A DNA stretch of 64,000 bases. Origin: Sabulibacter ruber (GTDB lineage Bacteria; Bacteroidota; Bacteroidia; Cytophagales; Hymenobacteraceae). Position 1 is the first letter of the stretch. Every line of letters starts with the position of its first letter. The notes under the pieces are model-generated. The model ran no database searches. It was not told the origin of the DNA and was given only the letters and a program-made list of their open reading frames with translations. A program made the position numbers and the translations under genes. Location of the stretch: positions 992,001 to 1,056,000 of the forward strand of contig NZ_JAFFID010000002.1 in NCBI RefSeq assembly GCF_017355955.1, read 5' to 3'. Positions 34,194-43,200 of this stretch are shown here, piece after piece.

Positions 34194-35450
34194 ATGGAAT
34201 TCTTTGATTATTTCGTCAATGTCCCTGAGAACATCGTGATTGTTTCTCCTGATTTCAAGATTCTGGCTGCCACAGACCGGTACCTGAAAACTACCATGCG
34301 CAGAAGGGAAGAAATTATAGGCAAGGTTTTCCTGAAGGAAGTGTACCAGGACCCGTCTATCTCTTTTGAGGAAAACCCGGTGATCATTTCCATCAGGAAA
34401 GCCATAGAAACCAAGAAGGTAGACTTTCTGGATGTGCTTAGATACGATCTGGAAAAGCCCGAAGGTGAAGGCGGCGGCTACGAAGCCCGCTACTGGGAGG
34501 CCTCGCACACGCCGGTGCTGGACGAGGCCGGGAATGTACGGTTCGTGATCCAGAACACCCATGACGTAACGGAGCGCGAACTAGCCAAACAGGCCCGCAA
34601 AGCCAGCGAAGAGAAATTCAAGTTCCTGACCGATGCCGTGCCGCAGCTCATCCATACCGCCGAGCCAAACGGGGCCTGTACCTACGTGAACCAGCGTTGG
34701 CTGGACTATACCGGTCTGCCGTTTGCGGAGTTCATGGGCAACAGCTGGCAGAAAGTAATTCACCCAGAGGATATTTACCGGGTCACAAACCGGCAGAAGG
34801 AAGCTGTCTACGCCGAGACCGAGTTCCAGGCTGAGTTGCGCATCAGGAGCAAAGACGGCAGCTACCGCTGGCACCTGGTAAGAAGCCTTCCCATGAAGGA
34901 TGAGAAAGGCAAGGTGATCATGCGCGTGGGCAGTGCCAATGACATCCACAGCACCAAACTAATGGTGCAGGAGATCCTGGAATCCAATGAGCAGATGTCT
35001 CTCCTCTCTGACCAGGTGCAGCAAGCCTTTCAGAAAGCCGAGGATCAGCGCCTGACCTTGGAGCGGCTCATTATGCAGGCCCCTGCTATCTTCGCTATCC
35101 TGAAAGGGGAAAAACACCGGTTTGAACTGGTGAACCCGCAATACCAGCAACTGATGCCGGGAAGAGATCTGGTGGGCAACACCGTAGCAGAAGCTGTGCC
35201 TGAGGTAGTAGAGCAAGGATTCCTCCAGATTCTGGACAATGTCTACAGTTCTGGTACTCCTTTTGTGGCCGAAGAAATTGGGGTAGAACTGGACTGGGAC
35301 AACACCGGGCAGGTAGAGAAACGCTACTTCACCACCACGTACCAGCCTCTTATTGAGGCAGACAAGGTAACCGGAATCATTGTTTTTGGGTACAATGTCA
35401 CAGATAAAGTTAAGTTAAGACAAGAGTTGGAAACACTCAGAAAAGGGTAA
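34194..35450 (+). CDS. Kinase-less PAS-domain sensor protein
   Basis: 418 residues with three PAS modules: residues 1-128 (VNVPENIVIVSPDFKILAAT), about 138-262 (FLTDAVPQLIHTAEPNGACT ... PAC) and about 300-410 (APAIFAILKGEKHRFELVNP). A helical linker with coiled-coil character lies around 262-300. The chain ends at RQELETLRKG just where a kinase would start, and no HisKA, HATPase, GGDEF or HTH follows. The first PAS module strongly resembles the first PAS of the kinase at 26972-30457 (shared RYD...P...GGG[FY]E..YW...TPVLD pattern). The next gene starts 46 bp later and encodes a CZB-like helical protein, a plausible partner. Confidence 0.85.
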   Translation: MEFFDYFVNVPENIVIVSPDFKILAATDRYLKTTMRRREEIIGKVFLKEVYQDPSISFEENPVIISIRKAIETKKVDFLDVLRYDLEKPEGEGGGYEARYWEASHTPVLDEAGNVRFVIQNTHDVTERELAKQARKASEEKFKFLTDAVPQLIHTAEPNGACTYVNQRWLDYTGLPFAEFMGNSWQKVIHPEDIYRVTNRQKEAVYAETEFQAELRIRSKDGSYRWHLVRSLPMKDEKGKVIMRVGSANDIHSTKLMVQEILESNEQMSLLSDQVQQAFQKAEDQRLTLERLIMQAPAIFAILKGEKHRFELVNPQYQQLMPGRDLVGNTVAEAVPEVVEQGFLQILDNVYSSGTPFVAEEIGVELDWDNTGQVEKRYFTTTYQPLIEADKVTGIIVFGYNVTDKVKLRQELETLRKG

Positions 35451-35496
35451 CCCCTAGTTGAGGTTTAGAACTATCTATAAAAGTAGTTTGCTGCAA

Positions 35497-35847
35497 ATGA
35501 ATCAAGCGCAGGTAGATTTCCAACAGTTACGGATCAAGCATATTCTTTTCAAGTCAAAAGTACGGTCTGTGCTTTACGGCGGCACGTACGATGCTGACTT
35601 CTTTTCGCGTAATGGACCCATCAACATTTGGTTTAACTCCGTGGGTTTCTCCAGGTACAGGAACGTGTCTGAGATGTTGGAGCTAAAGCAGGTGCAACAA
35701 GACCTGAGCTCCGTCGCCGATTCCCTGTTTAGCCTCTATGAACGGGGAAAAATAGATGAGGCGCAGAATGGCCTTGTTAAGATTGAGAAGTTGTCTGAGC
35801 AGTTCCTGGAGCTCCTCTCCAGGCTGGAAGGAAAACTGGCCGCTTAG
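35497..35847 (+). CDS. Degenerate CZB-like (chemoreceptor zinc-binding) domain protein
   Basis: 116 residues from the ATG at 35497 (MNQAQVDFQQLRIKHILFKS); an in-frame TTG at 35458 is possible. Pattern matches the CZB fold: RIKHILFKSKVRSVLYGG for the first helix with its His, NIWFNSVGFSRYRN in place of the C-x-LGKW loop, ELKQVQQDLSSVADSLF in place of the H-x3-H helix, and KIDEAQNGLVKIEKLS for the final helix. The first His is kept but the Cys and the other two His are absent, so zinc binding in the usual way is unlikely. Assignment is by pattern only. Closed by a strong terminator at 35861-35910. Confidence 0.5.
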   Translation: MNQAQVDFQQLRIKHILFKSKVRSVLYGGTYDADFFSRNGPINIWFNSVGFSRYRNVSEMLELKQVQQDLSSVADSLFSLYERGKIDEAQNGLVKIEKLSEQFLELLSRLEGKLAA

Positions 35848-35860
35848 ATCAAATAAAAAC

Positions 35861-35910
35861 ATATAAAGAAAGGGCGCTGTTCTAACCAGAACAGCGCCCT
35901 TTCTTTATAT
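35861..35910. terminator. Strong bidirectional terminator
   Basis: A 23-bp perfect stem (35861-35883 against 35888-35910) with core GGGCGCTGTTCT and an AACC loop. It sits between the convergent CZB-like gene and msrA. Confidence 0.95.
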
Positions 35911-35932
35911 AGGTTAATGAGGTTTTCTAAGG

Positions 35933-36598
35933 TCACTCGCCCTCCTTTAGTTTGCCTTCCATTTTCTTTTTGAACTTCTCCACCTTGGGTGTAGACACTG
36001 CGCGCATGTACGGGTTGTTGGGGTTGTTCCGGTAGAAATCCTGGTGTTCCTTCTCGGCGGGGTAGAATTCTTTCAGGGCGGCCACTTCCGTCACAATAGG
36101 AGCCTGAAACGCGCGGGTGGCATTCAGGTTCTTGATGTACGCTTCTATCTGGGCTTTCTCCTGCGGCGTGCGGTAGAAAATAGCCGAGCGGTATTGCGTT
36201 CCTACATCGGGGCCCTGACGGTTGAGCGTGGTAGGATCATGCGCTGCAAAAAAGGCTTCCAGCAGGGTCTGGTACGAGATCACTTTGGGGTCATAGTAAA
36301 TCTGAACGGCCTCGGCGTGGCCCGTAAGCCCGGTGCTCACCTGTTCATAGGTGGGGTTCTTGGTTGCGCCACCGGTATAGCCAGAAACCACGTCATGTAC
36401 GCCTTTCAGTTTCTCCGCGGCCTCCTCTGTGCACCAGAAGCAACCTCCGGCAAAGGTGGCTACGGCCAGGCTGTCGCGCGGAATAGCAACTTCCTTCTGC
36501 GCCGGTGTTTTCTGCGAGGCGGTTTGTTTTTCTTTTCGGCTCTGGGCGCAGGAGGTGAAACCCAGTAATAAAACCAAGGCAAAGAGGAGATGTTTCAT
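35933..36598 (-). CDS. msrA: Peptide-methionine (S)-S-oxide reductase, lipoprotein form
   Basis: 221 residues. A lipoprotein signal (LLLGFTSCAQS, lipid Cys17) is followed by the MsrA domain with GGCFWCTEE (catalytic Cys53, second Cys56), VVSGYTGGATKNPTYEQVSTGLTGHAE, HDPTTLNRQGPDVGTQYRSAIFY and EFYPAEKEHQDF. No later cysteine exists, so the Cys56 next to the active site, or an external thiol, must resolve the sulfenic acid. The enzyme repairs methionine-S-sulfoxide in proteins; the lipid anchor puts it in the envelope. Divergent from the small acidic protein gene at 36737. Confidence 0.95.
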   Translation of the reverse strand: MKHLLFALVLLLGFTSCAQSRKEKQTASQKTPAQKEVAIPRDSLAVATFAGGCFWCTEEAAEKLKGVHDVVSGYTGGATKNPTYEQVSTGLTGHAEAVQIYYDPKVISYQTLLEAFFAAHDPTTLNRQGPDVGTQYRSAIFYRTPQEKAQIEAYIKNLNATRAFQAPIVTEVAALKEFYPAEKEHQDFYRNNPNNPYMRAVSTPKVEKFKKKMEGKLKEGE

Positions 36599-36736
36599 AA
36601 GGCAAGAGGGTGCACGTAATGGCTACAGGTACAACCGTAAAAGTACGGTAGAAGTTTCTAAGACTACGGAGGCGGCAGGGTAACTTTTTAAGCCTCGTCT
36701 CGTCCAAATACCTGTAAACCAAAGCAAGATAAAACT

Positions 36737-37003
36737 ATGTCTGAATCAGCGAAAACCACCACCGATCATGATACTATCCGCAAATGGGCCGAGGCCCGCG
36801 ACGGCAAACCGGCTACCGTAAAAGGCACCGGCAAAGGCGAGGAGGCCGGTCTGCTGCGCATCAACTTCCCCGGCTACGCCGAAGACAACCTGGAGGACAT
36901 TACCTGGGAGGAGTTCTTTGAGAAGTTTGAGGAAAAGAAACTCGCCTTCCTGTACCAGGACGAGAAAGACAGCCGCTTCTCCAAACTGGTGAACCGCGAC
37001 TAG
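36737..37003 (+). CDS. Small conserved acidic protein of unknown function
   Basis: 88 residues, start MSESAKTTTDHDTIRKWAEA. Recognisable pattern: HDTIRKWAEARDGKPATVKGTGKGEEAGLLRINFPG, then WEEFFEKFEEKKLAFLYQDE. Similar short proteins are common in Bacteroidota and Proteobacteria and are sometimes labelled as glucan branching enzyme by error; nothing here supports such activity. No signal peptide or membrane segment. Followed by a perfect hairpin at 37022-37061. Confidence 0.8.
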   Translation: MSESAKTTTDHDTIRKWAEARDGKPATVKGTGKGEEAGLLRINFPGYAEDNLEDITWEEFFEKFEEKKLAFLYQDEKDSRFSKLVNRD

Positions 37004-37021
37004 TATTTTGTTCGGCAACTC

Positions 37022-37061
37022 ACGTTTCGGGCCTGCTTTCTGTAAAACAGGCCCGAAACGT
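37022..37061. repeat. Intergenic hairpin after the small acidic protein gene (best family member)
   Basis: Arms ACGTTTCGGGCCTG (37022-37035) and CAGGCCCGAAACGT (37048-37061) are perfectly complementary over 14 bp, with an inner TTTctgtAAA. It starts 19 bp after the stop codon and has no downstream T tract. Confidence 0.88.
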
Positions 37062-37103
37062 AGTTTAGAATTGTCTATGAAGTGAGAAATTCATTAATTA
37101 TTA

Positions 37104-37135
37104 TTTGGACCAATTCTAAACAGAGGCTAAATTTG
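37104..37135 (+). promoter_or_regulatory. Consensus Bacteroidota promoter
   Basis: TTTG at 37104-37107 and TAAATTTG at 37128-37135 are separated by 20 bp, matching the TTTG-N19/20-TAnnTTTG consensus. It lies 35 bp before the ATG at 37171 and supports that start over the longer frame at 37135. Confidence 0.75.
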
Positions 37136-37170
37136 TGCTGTTCCTTTTGAGCAACCAGAGACCTTGCCTT

Positions 37171-37524
37171 ATGCCAACTTCCCCCAACCTGCTTGAGTTA
37201 TTCCGGACTGCTTACGGCGCTGTGTACCAATGCAACCGTTACAACTGTTATTTTGTAGAGTTTGCCGGGGGCATTTCGGCATTCAAGGTGCAGGATTTCC
37301 TTACCCTGAAGCAGCAGGTGGATGCCATCAACGTAGAAGAAATGGCCAAGGATCCTTCCCGCGCGTTAGACGTCCATATCTTAATGCCTTACCGTTCTGA
37401 GCGCTGCTTTGTGCTTACCTTGACTGATGTGCTGCACTTTCAGGAGTTGTTACAGGGCGCCAAGGTGATGCTTTCTTTGAACAGCATTCTGTATGAATGT
37501 CTGTATGCTCCGGTAGTGTACTAA
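37171..37524 (+). CDS. Small conserved protein, possibly DUF6686-like
   Basis: 117 residues from the ATG at 37171 (MPTSPNLLELFRTAYGAVYQ). The body has a CNRYNCYFVEFAGGISAF segment, then KVQDFLTLKQQVDAI and MPYRSERCFVLTLTDVLHFQELLQGAKVML. This pattern (Cys-x4-Cys, a short beta strand, then a phenylalanine-rich helix) is reminiscent of the DUF6686 family of small Bacteroidota proteins. The function is unknown. Preceded by a consensus promoter and followed by repeat sequences. Confidence 0.7.
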   Translation: MPTSPNLLELFRTAYGAVYQCNRYNCYFVEFAGGISAFKVQDFLTLKQQVDAINVEEMAKDPSRALDVHILMPYRSERCFVLTLTDVLHFQELLQGAKVMLSLNSILYECLYAPVVY

Positions 37525-37538
37525 GGGTTTTCCTTAGA

Positions 37539-37575
37539 CGTTTCAAGGCTATTTTCCTGAAAGTAGCCTCTTTTT
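37539..37575. repeat. Intergenic TTTT-AAA hairpin after the DUF gene
   Basis: GGCTA (37547-37551) pairs with TAGCC (37564-37568) around TTTcctgAAA, followed by CTCTTTTT. The outer arm CGTTTCAA has lost its partner. It could still terminate the + strand gene because of the T5 run. Confidence 0.65.
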
Positions 37576-37610
37576 CCTCATATCATCTCAAACCACAAGA
37601 GCGCTACTAA

Positions 37611-37648
37611 ACATCCCCTTACCCCCTTTGAAGGGGGTAAGGGGATGT
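37611..37648. repeat. Perfect 18-bp palindrome of the CCCCCTTTGAAGGGGG family
   Basis: ACATCCCCTTACCCCCTT (37611-37628) pairs exactly with 37631-37648 around TG. A shorter member is at 22771-22786, also beside the other copy of the 510-bp element. Confidence 0.85.
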
Positions 37649-37694
37649 TTATTTACATTTACTGAACCTTCATTTACTGAACCTTCTTTTTCCC

Positions 37695-38207
37695 CATGGT
37701 TCAAGTCTGTGACTTGGACCTACCATGGTCTGAAGTTTGCAACTTCAGTGAGGCGCTAGCCTCAAAAACTCTTTGGAGCCCTTCTATGGCGCGGAAGTTA
37801 CTTCCGTGCCTTTCTTTTTTAGTTGCTGTTTCGCCAGCCATCCGCCGTTGTTGGTGTTCTCACCAACAACCCAACCTGCCCCTCAAGCCGCTACTTCCTA
37901 CTTCCTTTCTCCTAACTTTCGGGTTGCAGCTGCGCTCTGCGGGCGTTTGTCACTTTTCTCCTTGATGAGAAAAGTAACCAAAAGAATCAAGAAGCCTCAA
38001 ACTCGCTGACGCTCAAACAGTGAGGCTTCATTTCGGTACCACCCGGCACCGTCTTCTGTTTCATAGGGAGCGTGGGCCGTTGCCAAGGGAAAAGCCACTG
38101 CTTGCCCCCAAGCCGCTGTTGGGTTACGCAGGCGCCCAACAGCGGCTTGGGGGCATTCAATTGATTGCTGTTTTTCACTGCTGCAATACCTTCATCGTTC
38201 TGCGGAC
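37695..38207 (+). repeat. Multi-hairpin repeat element, copy 2 (513 bp)
   Basis: Direct-orientation copy of 22178-22687. Hairpins in order: CATGGTTCAAGTC region (37695-37728); CTGAAGTT/AACTTCAG (37730-37748); GTTGTTGGTG/CACCAACAAC; CTTTTCTC/GAGAAAAG; GAAGCCTCA/TGAGGCTTC; and a perfect 21-bp stem at 38103-38123 / 38135-38155 with an 11-nt loop identical to copy 1. In that stem two base pairs differ from copy 1 and both changes are compensated. It lies between the DUF gene and ferritin, 185 bp before the ferritin start. Confidence 0.85.
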
Positions 38208-38335
38208 GTGTGGCTTTGGGCTTGATCTTGCAAGGAGTGAAGCAGGGGACTTACGCTTGTCCTTTCCTGAATTTAGACTGAATCTGTATTAACCCAAATG
38301 GTGCATCTGGAAGAACCAATGAAGGGTTTTACCGG

Positions 38336-38343
38336 TATATTTG
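38336..38343 (+). promoter_or_regulatory. Putative -7 element of the ferritin gene
   Basis: TATATTTG is an exact TAnnTTTG match 49 bp before the ATG. No TTTG at the -33 position, so activator dependence is possible. Confidence 0.5.
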
Positions 38344-38392
38344 AGTTGAGGCGCTTGTGTTTGGAAGTGCCGTTACAATGGAGATTTAGACT

Positions 38393-38926
38393 ATGAAAGA
38401 TTTATTGAGACTGCGTACCTCGCTTTCAGAAGAAATAGAGACGCTCTTGAACGAACAGATAAAAGTAGAAGCGCATTCCTCGGCTACGTACCTGGCTATG
38501 TCTTCCTGGTGCAACCGCCAGGGTTTTGATTACTCCGCCGATTACTTCATGAAGCAGAGCCATGAAGAGCGTGAGCACATGCTTAAGATTTTCAACTTTG
38601 TGTGTGACCTGGGGGGCAACGCTATCTCGCCGGAGGTGGTGAACATTCCGCAGGAGTTTGACTCTTTTAGAGATGTATTTGAAAAGGCGCTGCAACAGGA
38701 GATCTTCGTGACGCAGCAGTTCAACCGCCTGGCAGATCAGTGCATGAAATCAAGGGACTACATGACGTTCCAGTTTCTGCAGTGGTTCCTGAAAGAGCAG
38801 GTGGAAGAAGAGTATGTGGCCCGCCGCGCCCTGGAACTGTTTGATGTGATTGGCGAAGAAGGCACCGGCCGCTGGGAGATTGACAAGCAGGTGCGTAAAA
38901 TAAAATACGATAACGGCGACGAGTAA
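38393..38926 (+). CDS. Ferritin (non-haem iron storage)
   Basis: 177 residues, four-helix ferritin-like protein. Ferroxidase-centre ligands are recognisable in LNEQIKVEAHSSATYLAMSSWC (first Glu), KQSHEEREHMLKIFNF (Glu and His of the EExxH motif) and QWFLKEQVEEEYVARR (Glu pair); a Glu also lies in ALQQEIFVTQQFNRL. Length and spacing match bacterial FtnA rather than haem-containing bacterioferritin (no haem Met at position 52). It oxidises and stores Fe2+ in a 24-mer shell in the cytoplasm. Single gene with its own -7 box and a strong terminator at 38960-38997. Confidence 0.95.
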   Translation: MKDLLRLRTSLSEEIETLLNEQIKVEAHSSATYLAMSSWCNRQGFDYSADYFMKQSHEEREHMLKIFNFVCDLGGNAISPEVVNIPQEFDSFRDVFEKALQQEIFVTQQFNRLADQCMKSRDYMTFQFLQWFLKEQVEEEYVARRALELFDVIGEEGTGRWEIDKQVRKIKYDNGDE

Positions 38927-38959
38927 CAACCTGGCCAGTCGGCTATGCGTATAAGAAAG

Positions 38960-38997
38960 AAAAATCCCTCAGGCCCGTAAGTCTGAGGGATTTTTTT
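38960..38997. terminator. Bidirectional terminator between ferritin and the 2Fe-2S protein gene
   Basis: AAAAATCCCTCAG / CTGAGGGATTTTTTT with a 10-nt loop. Its T run overlaps the stop codon (38996-38998) of the minus-strand gene. Confidence 0.93.
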
Positions 38998-39274
38998 ATT
39001 GGCCCTGGTTCAGGACCTGCTCCCGGAAAACCTGTAAAATCTGGCCTTCGGTCATGTCCTGCAACCAAACATTCTGCGGTTGTATGCTGAAGATAGGGCC
39101 GTGCTTGCACCGGTCAGTACAATCGGTTTTGATGATCTCCACCTCGTCTTTGAGGCCCGCCATCTTCAATTGGTCGCGCATGTTCTTGCGTATCTCTTTG
39201 CCGCCGCGTTTCTGGCATTTGCCGCTGCCACAGGCATAGATAACCTGGCGGGGCGTTTTGGGGCTTTTACTCAT
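38996..39274 (-). CDS. Thioredoxin-like (2Fe-2S) ferredoxin domain protein
   Basis: 92 residues from the ATG at 39274 (MSKSPKTPRQVIYACGSGKC); the frame is open to 39322 but without likeness there. The four cluster ligands are Cys15 and Cys20 (ACGSGKCQKRGG) and Cys52 and Cys56 (DCTDRCKHGP), the C-x4-C...C-x3-C layout of the NuoE-like/thioredoxin-like ferredoxins. Small stand-alone members of this family are thought to carry electrons, but partners here are unknown. Confidence 0.9.
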   Translation of the reverse strand: MSKSPKTPRQVIYACGSGKCQKRGGKEIRKNMRDQLKMAGLKDEVEIIKTDCTDRCKHGPIFSIQPQNVWLQDMTEGQILQVFREQVLNQGQ

Positions 39275-39372
39275 AATTGCTTTTTGCCTCTCTTCCGTGG
39301 TTGTACGGCCAATCCTGGGCACTGGCTGGTTTACATGAGAAGAGCTGCTAGGTTAAGAAAAAGTATTCCGGG

Positions 39373-39414
39373 TGTTTCTAGCCTGTTTCAAGGAAAATAC
39401 CTCTAAAACAGCCT
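39373..39414. repeat. Degenerate intergenic TTT-AAA hairpin
   Basis: GTTTctagcctgTTT and AAAatacctctAAAAC form outer and inner stems with mismatches between. It lies in the 158-bp gap between two minus-strand genes. Confidence 0.45.
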
Positions 39415-39432
39415 AACGGAAAGGTGCAGGGT

Positions 39433-39996
39433 TTATTCTTCATCGTAGGCAGTGGACCGGCGCTGCGACCTTACCACTTGCCAGATGTACAACAAAATGC
39501 CCAGCGCAAGAAAACCGTAAATGGCATAGTTGATGCCTCCGCTGTTTTGTTTGGCCACGCTTTCGCTGCCCACAAAGAAAGAGAGGTTCTTGGCCGGTGC
39601 CGCCAGACCGTAGAGTTTTCGGGTGCCGCCAGTTTCAATCACGTCTTCACGGGTGCTGTACTCTACCCGTACCTTGTCGCCGGGTTTCACCTGGGCCCTA
39701 AACGCCGCCGTGTCAAAAGAGGTCTCTTGCGGGCCCGCCAGTTCAAAGCGCTCAGAGAATTCCCTGAGCCAGATGCCGTAATCCTTTTCCCCCTCGGGGG
39801 TTTTCTTGAATGAATAATTGCTGAGGGTTCCTTCTGTTGCCACCAGGTCCTGCTCGCCGCGTACTTCCTGCGTGAAGCTCTTGAAAATCAGGAGAGCCAA
39901 GCCCAGGATAATCAGAATGGTAGCAGGCAGAAACCGGCCCGAGATGGGCATGGGGAAAGTAGGAACGCCTAAAGTGCGTCTACCGCGTCTTGACAT
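39433..39996 (-). CDS. Two-helix membrane protein with extracytoplasmic domain (DUF3592-like)
   Basis: 187 residues. One transmembrane helix near the N-terminus (FLPATILIILGLALLIFKSF), a soluble beta-rich middle (EGTLSNYSFKKTPEGEKDYG ... VKPGDKVRVEYSTREDVIETGG), and a second helix near the C-terminus (YAIYGFLALGILLYIWQVVR) followed by a basic tail. The two-helix, beta-domain design resembles DUF3592 proteins. No function is assigned. Possibly co-transcribed with the 2Fe-2S gene downstream. Confidence 0.7.
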   Translation of the reverse strand: MSRRGRRTLGVPTFPMPISGRFLPATILIILGLALLIFKSFTQEVRGEQDLVATEGTLSNYSFKKTPEGEKDYGIWLREFSERFELAGPQETSFDTAAFRAQVKPGDKVRVEYSTREDVIETGGTRKLYGLAAPAKNLSFFVGSESVAKQNSGGINYAIYGFLALGILLYIWQVVRSQRRSTAYDEE

Positions 39997-40128
39997 AGTA
40001 TCTAAAATGTATCAGGTCCTAAAAATATTAAAACTATTGGGGGTTTAGAAGAGTTCGCTTCTTTCCGGTATTCTTATGCGTTTGTGCGGTGTATCGTATG
40101 ATGCCTGAAGAAAGGATTTTCAATAAAA

Positions 40129-40182
40129 ACGAGGTCAGTTTTAGGGCTATTTTCTGGAAAGCAGCCCTAAAACTGACCTCGT
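40129..40182. repeat. Intergenic hairpin, longest member (20-bp outer stem)
   Basis: ACGAGGTCAGTTTTAGGGCT (40129-40148) is perfectly complementary to 40163-40182, with an inner TTTctggAAA. It lies 48-101 bp past the stop of the minus-strand SBBP gene at 40230. Confidence 0.88.
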
Positions 40183-40229
40183 ATCTTTAGATGCAGACTT
40201 GCTTGTGCAGTAAGAGCAAGCCGTGCTTT

Positions 40230-43200
40230 TTATCTTACAATTTCAACCCAGCCCTTGGCCGAATTCCCCTCGGTGTCTTTCAGGATATAAAAGTAACTTC
40301 CGTCTGAGAGCTTGCCGCCATCCCACTTCTGGTTGTAGATTTTCTCCTGGTGTACCTGTTTGCCCCAGCGGTTATAGATGATGATCTCGGTAGGGAAACA
40401 ACTGAAGTGCTGCACAAAGGTATCGTTCTTGCCATCGCCGTTGGGCGTGAAGATATTGGGCACAAACGGAGGGGCCACCACTACATCTCCTATCTCCAGG
40501 GTTTCCTGGCAGCCGTTGCCATAGGTGGCAACCAGGGTTACTTTATATTTGCCCGGCTGCTGGTAGAGATGCCGCGGCGACTTTTCATCTGATTGGGAGC
40601 CGTCCCCGAAAAACCAGGTGAAGCTTACGGCATTGTTGGTGCCATTGAAGAAAGCCGCATTGAACGGCGCATACCCCGAGATCTCAGGATTATCCGAGCA
40701 CGCATTGGTCAAGCGGGCCTCCATGGTTGGTTTAGGCGGCACCGTAATGCGCTTGGTGTCGGTGGCTGGGCAGGGCGAGGTGATTGAGTATGTTACCTCA
40801 ATGGTGCCCTCAAAGCCGGGTGGCGGCGTGAAAATGCCGGTAGGCGAAACGTTGGCTCCGGTCCAGGTTCCGCCGGCCAGGTTAGCCTTTAACTGGAAAG
40901 GAGTAGTACTGCCGGGGCAAAGCGTAGTATCAGGACCCAGGCTCACCTGCGGCAGAATCACTTCTATTTCCTGGGTAATGGAGCCACAGAACCCATTGGA
41001 ACCATCGCTCCGGTAGGTAATGGTATGGCGGCCAACCCCTGCCACAGACGGGTTGAAATTAGAACCGCTTACGCCTGGGCCGGAGAAAACGCCTCCTGCC
41101 GGAGAGCCAGTCAAGGGCACCTGTACATTGGCGTTGGCGCAATATTTAGTTTCTGGGACAGACAGGGTGTGCGGTGCCGGTGGCGTCACGTTCATCACCA
41201 TGGTGTTGGAAATGGAGCAGGAACCGGTACCGGTTACCGTGTAGGTAAGCGTGTGAGTACCAACCATGGCGTTAGTAGGCGTGAACCGAAATACTCCGCC
41301 CACCTGGGTAACACCATCGCCGGACCAGACCCCGCCGGAAGGAGTGCCGCGCAAGATGGTAGGGACAGCCCCTGCGCAGATTTCCTGGTCAGGGCCGGCA
41401 TCGGCGCGGAGTTCCTCGGCAAAATCAAACTTAAAGGAGGCGTTGTTACAGTTAGCGCTGTTGTTGGTTCTGGAATAGAAGTTAGCCCCAATAGGAACCG
41501 GAAAGTTAGACCGACCCTGGCATCCGCCGCATACGGCCTGGTACACATATCCTTTTTTGTCAAAGCGGCTGGTGCCGCCGTCTACGTGCTCATTGCTGCC
41601 ACCGGTAACTTGCTGGTTGCCTCCGTAGAAGGAAGCGTATAAAAGCTCGCTGGCATCGGTGCCTAATTGCATGAGGTAGAAGTCGCCGCCGTCGGTGGTG
41701 GTCTGGGCAGAGCCTGGGGTTACTGGTAACCCAATGGTGTTGCCGTTCCCGTACACGCCGCCGTTGTTGCTGCCACCCCAGCCAGACACATAAATCCGCT
41801 GGCATTCGTCTACCAGAAAGGCAGTGGGCGAGATATCTATGCTGCTCCTGCCCGAGCCAAACACGGTAGACCAGGTGCTGGTAGTAAGGTCATTGCTTAG
41901 TTTATGGATGAACTGGCGGCCGTTGTTGTTGGTGTATCTGCCCCGGGAAACCGGGTAACTGCCCAGGGTTTGCCCCAGCAGGTACACGCTGTTGTCTCCG
42001 TCTAACTGCAGGAAATAGGTCTGGTCATAGGTAGCAGTGCCCAGGAACGTGGCGCCCATGGTGGCGGTACCGGTACTGTTGATCTTGAGCACGAAACCAT
42101 CCGTGCCGCCGGCCGAGGCAGGATTCAAGCCATTGGCGGTGCCGGGCAGGGTAGTGCTGGTGGTGCCTCCGCAGACGTACACCTGGCGGTCCTGGTCTAC
42201 CTGGATGGAGTAAGCGGCATCAGAACCGTTGCCTCCGTAGAAGCTGGACCAAAGGATGCGGCTTAAATCTGGGGAAAGCTTGCAGATAACGGCATCATGC
42301 GAGCCCCCGTTGAACTGAGATTTGAAACCGTTCTGAGCCGGGAAGTCATTGGAGGCGGTGTTGGTGGCAATGTAAACGTTGCCGTCTGGGTCAGTGATGA
42401 TGTCGCCGCGGTGCTGGTCGCCGTAGTTTTGCACCAATGCCGGGGTGATTATCCGGGAGAGGAGTCCTTCATTGTCGGTGCCGCCCAGAAACGTGGAGGC
42501 CAGCATCCGATCTCCGTTAGAGCTGAGCCGCGTGATCACCAGGTCTGAGCCTTCAAAATAGGCCGGGTTGCCGCCTGCGCCTAAAGGAGCAATAAACGGC
42601 CCGCCTTTGAAATCACGGCTGAAAGCGGTTTGGGAGGTGGGATAATCGGCGGAGCTGGTGGTGCCCAAGATGATCAGTTCATCAGAGGAGTTCACTACCA
42701 GACTGTGCGGAGTATCTGTTTCAATGCCGCCAATGTAGGTAGCGTATAACATGGCGGCATCGCCTACGGTTTGGGTATTGTACTTGGTGATAGCCATGTC
42801 CCAGGAACCGTTGTAAGATTCATCAAAAGCGCCCAAAGAAACAGGGTAGCCAACGCCGGACACAATGCCGCCAGAGTACATATTGCCCTGGCTGTCATAG
42901 GTGGCGGTAAAGCCCCAGTTATCGGCGGTGGAGCCGCTGAACGTAGAGAATTCTACCACGGGATCAATCACCAGCGGGTGCCGTTTGTCAAATCCTTTTG
43001 GGAACTGAAAAGAAAGCGTCTGGCCGTTAAGCTGGTACTGGCAAGGCACTGCCACGCGCCGGTTCTGGATCATCTGGTACGCAATAGGTTTGTGCTCCAG
43101 CACCTTGCCCACCAATGTTTCCACGTGCAGATTGCCATCCTGTAAGGAGAGCTGGCTAACTCCGTTGTACCGGAGTTTAATTTGATCCGGTGAAGTGCCG

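Noticed and set aside
36737..37003. Label of 1,4-alpha-glucan branching enzyme for the 88-residue protein
   Set aside because: Branching enzymes are several hundred residues with a catalytic barrel; nothing of that kind is present.
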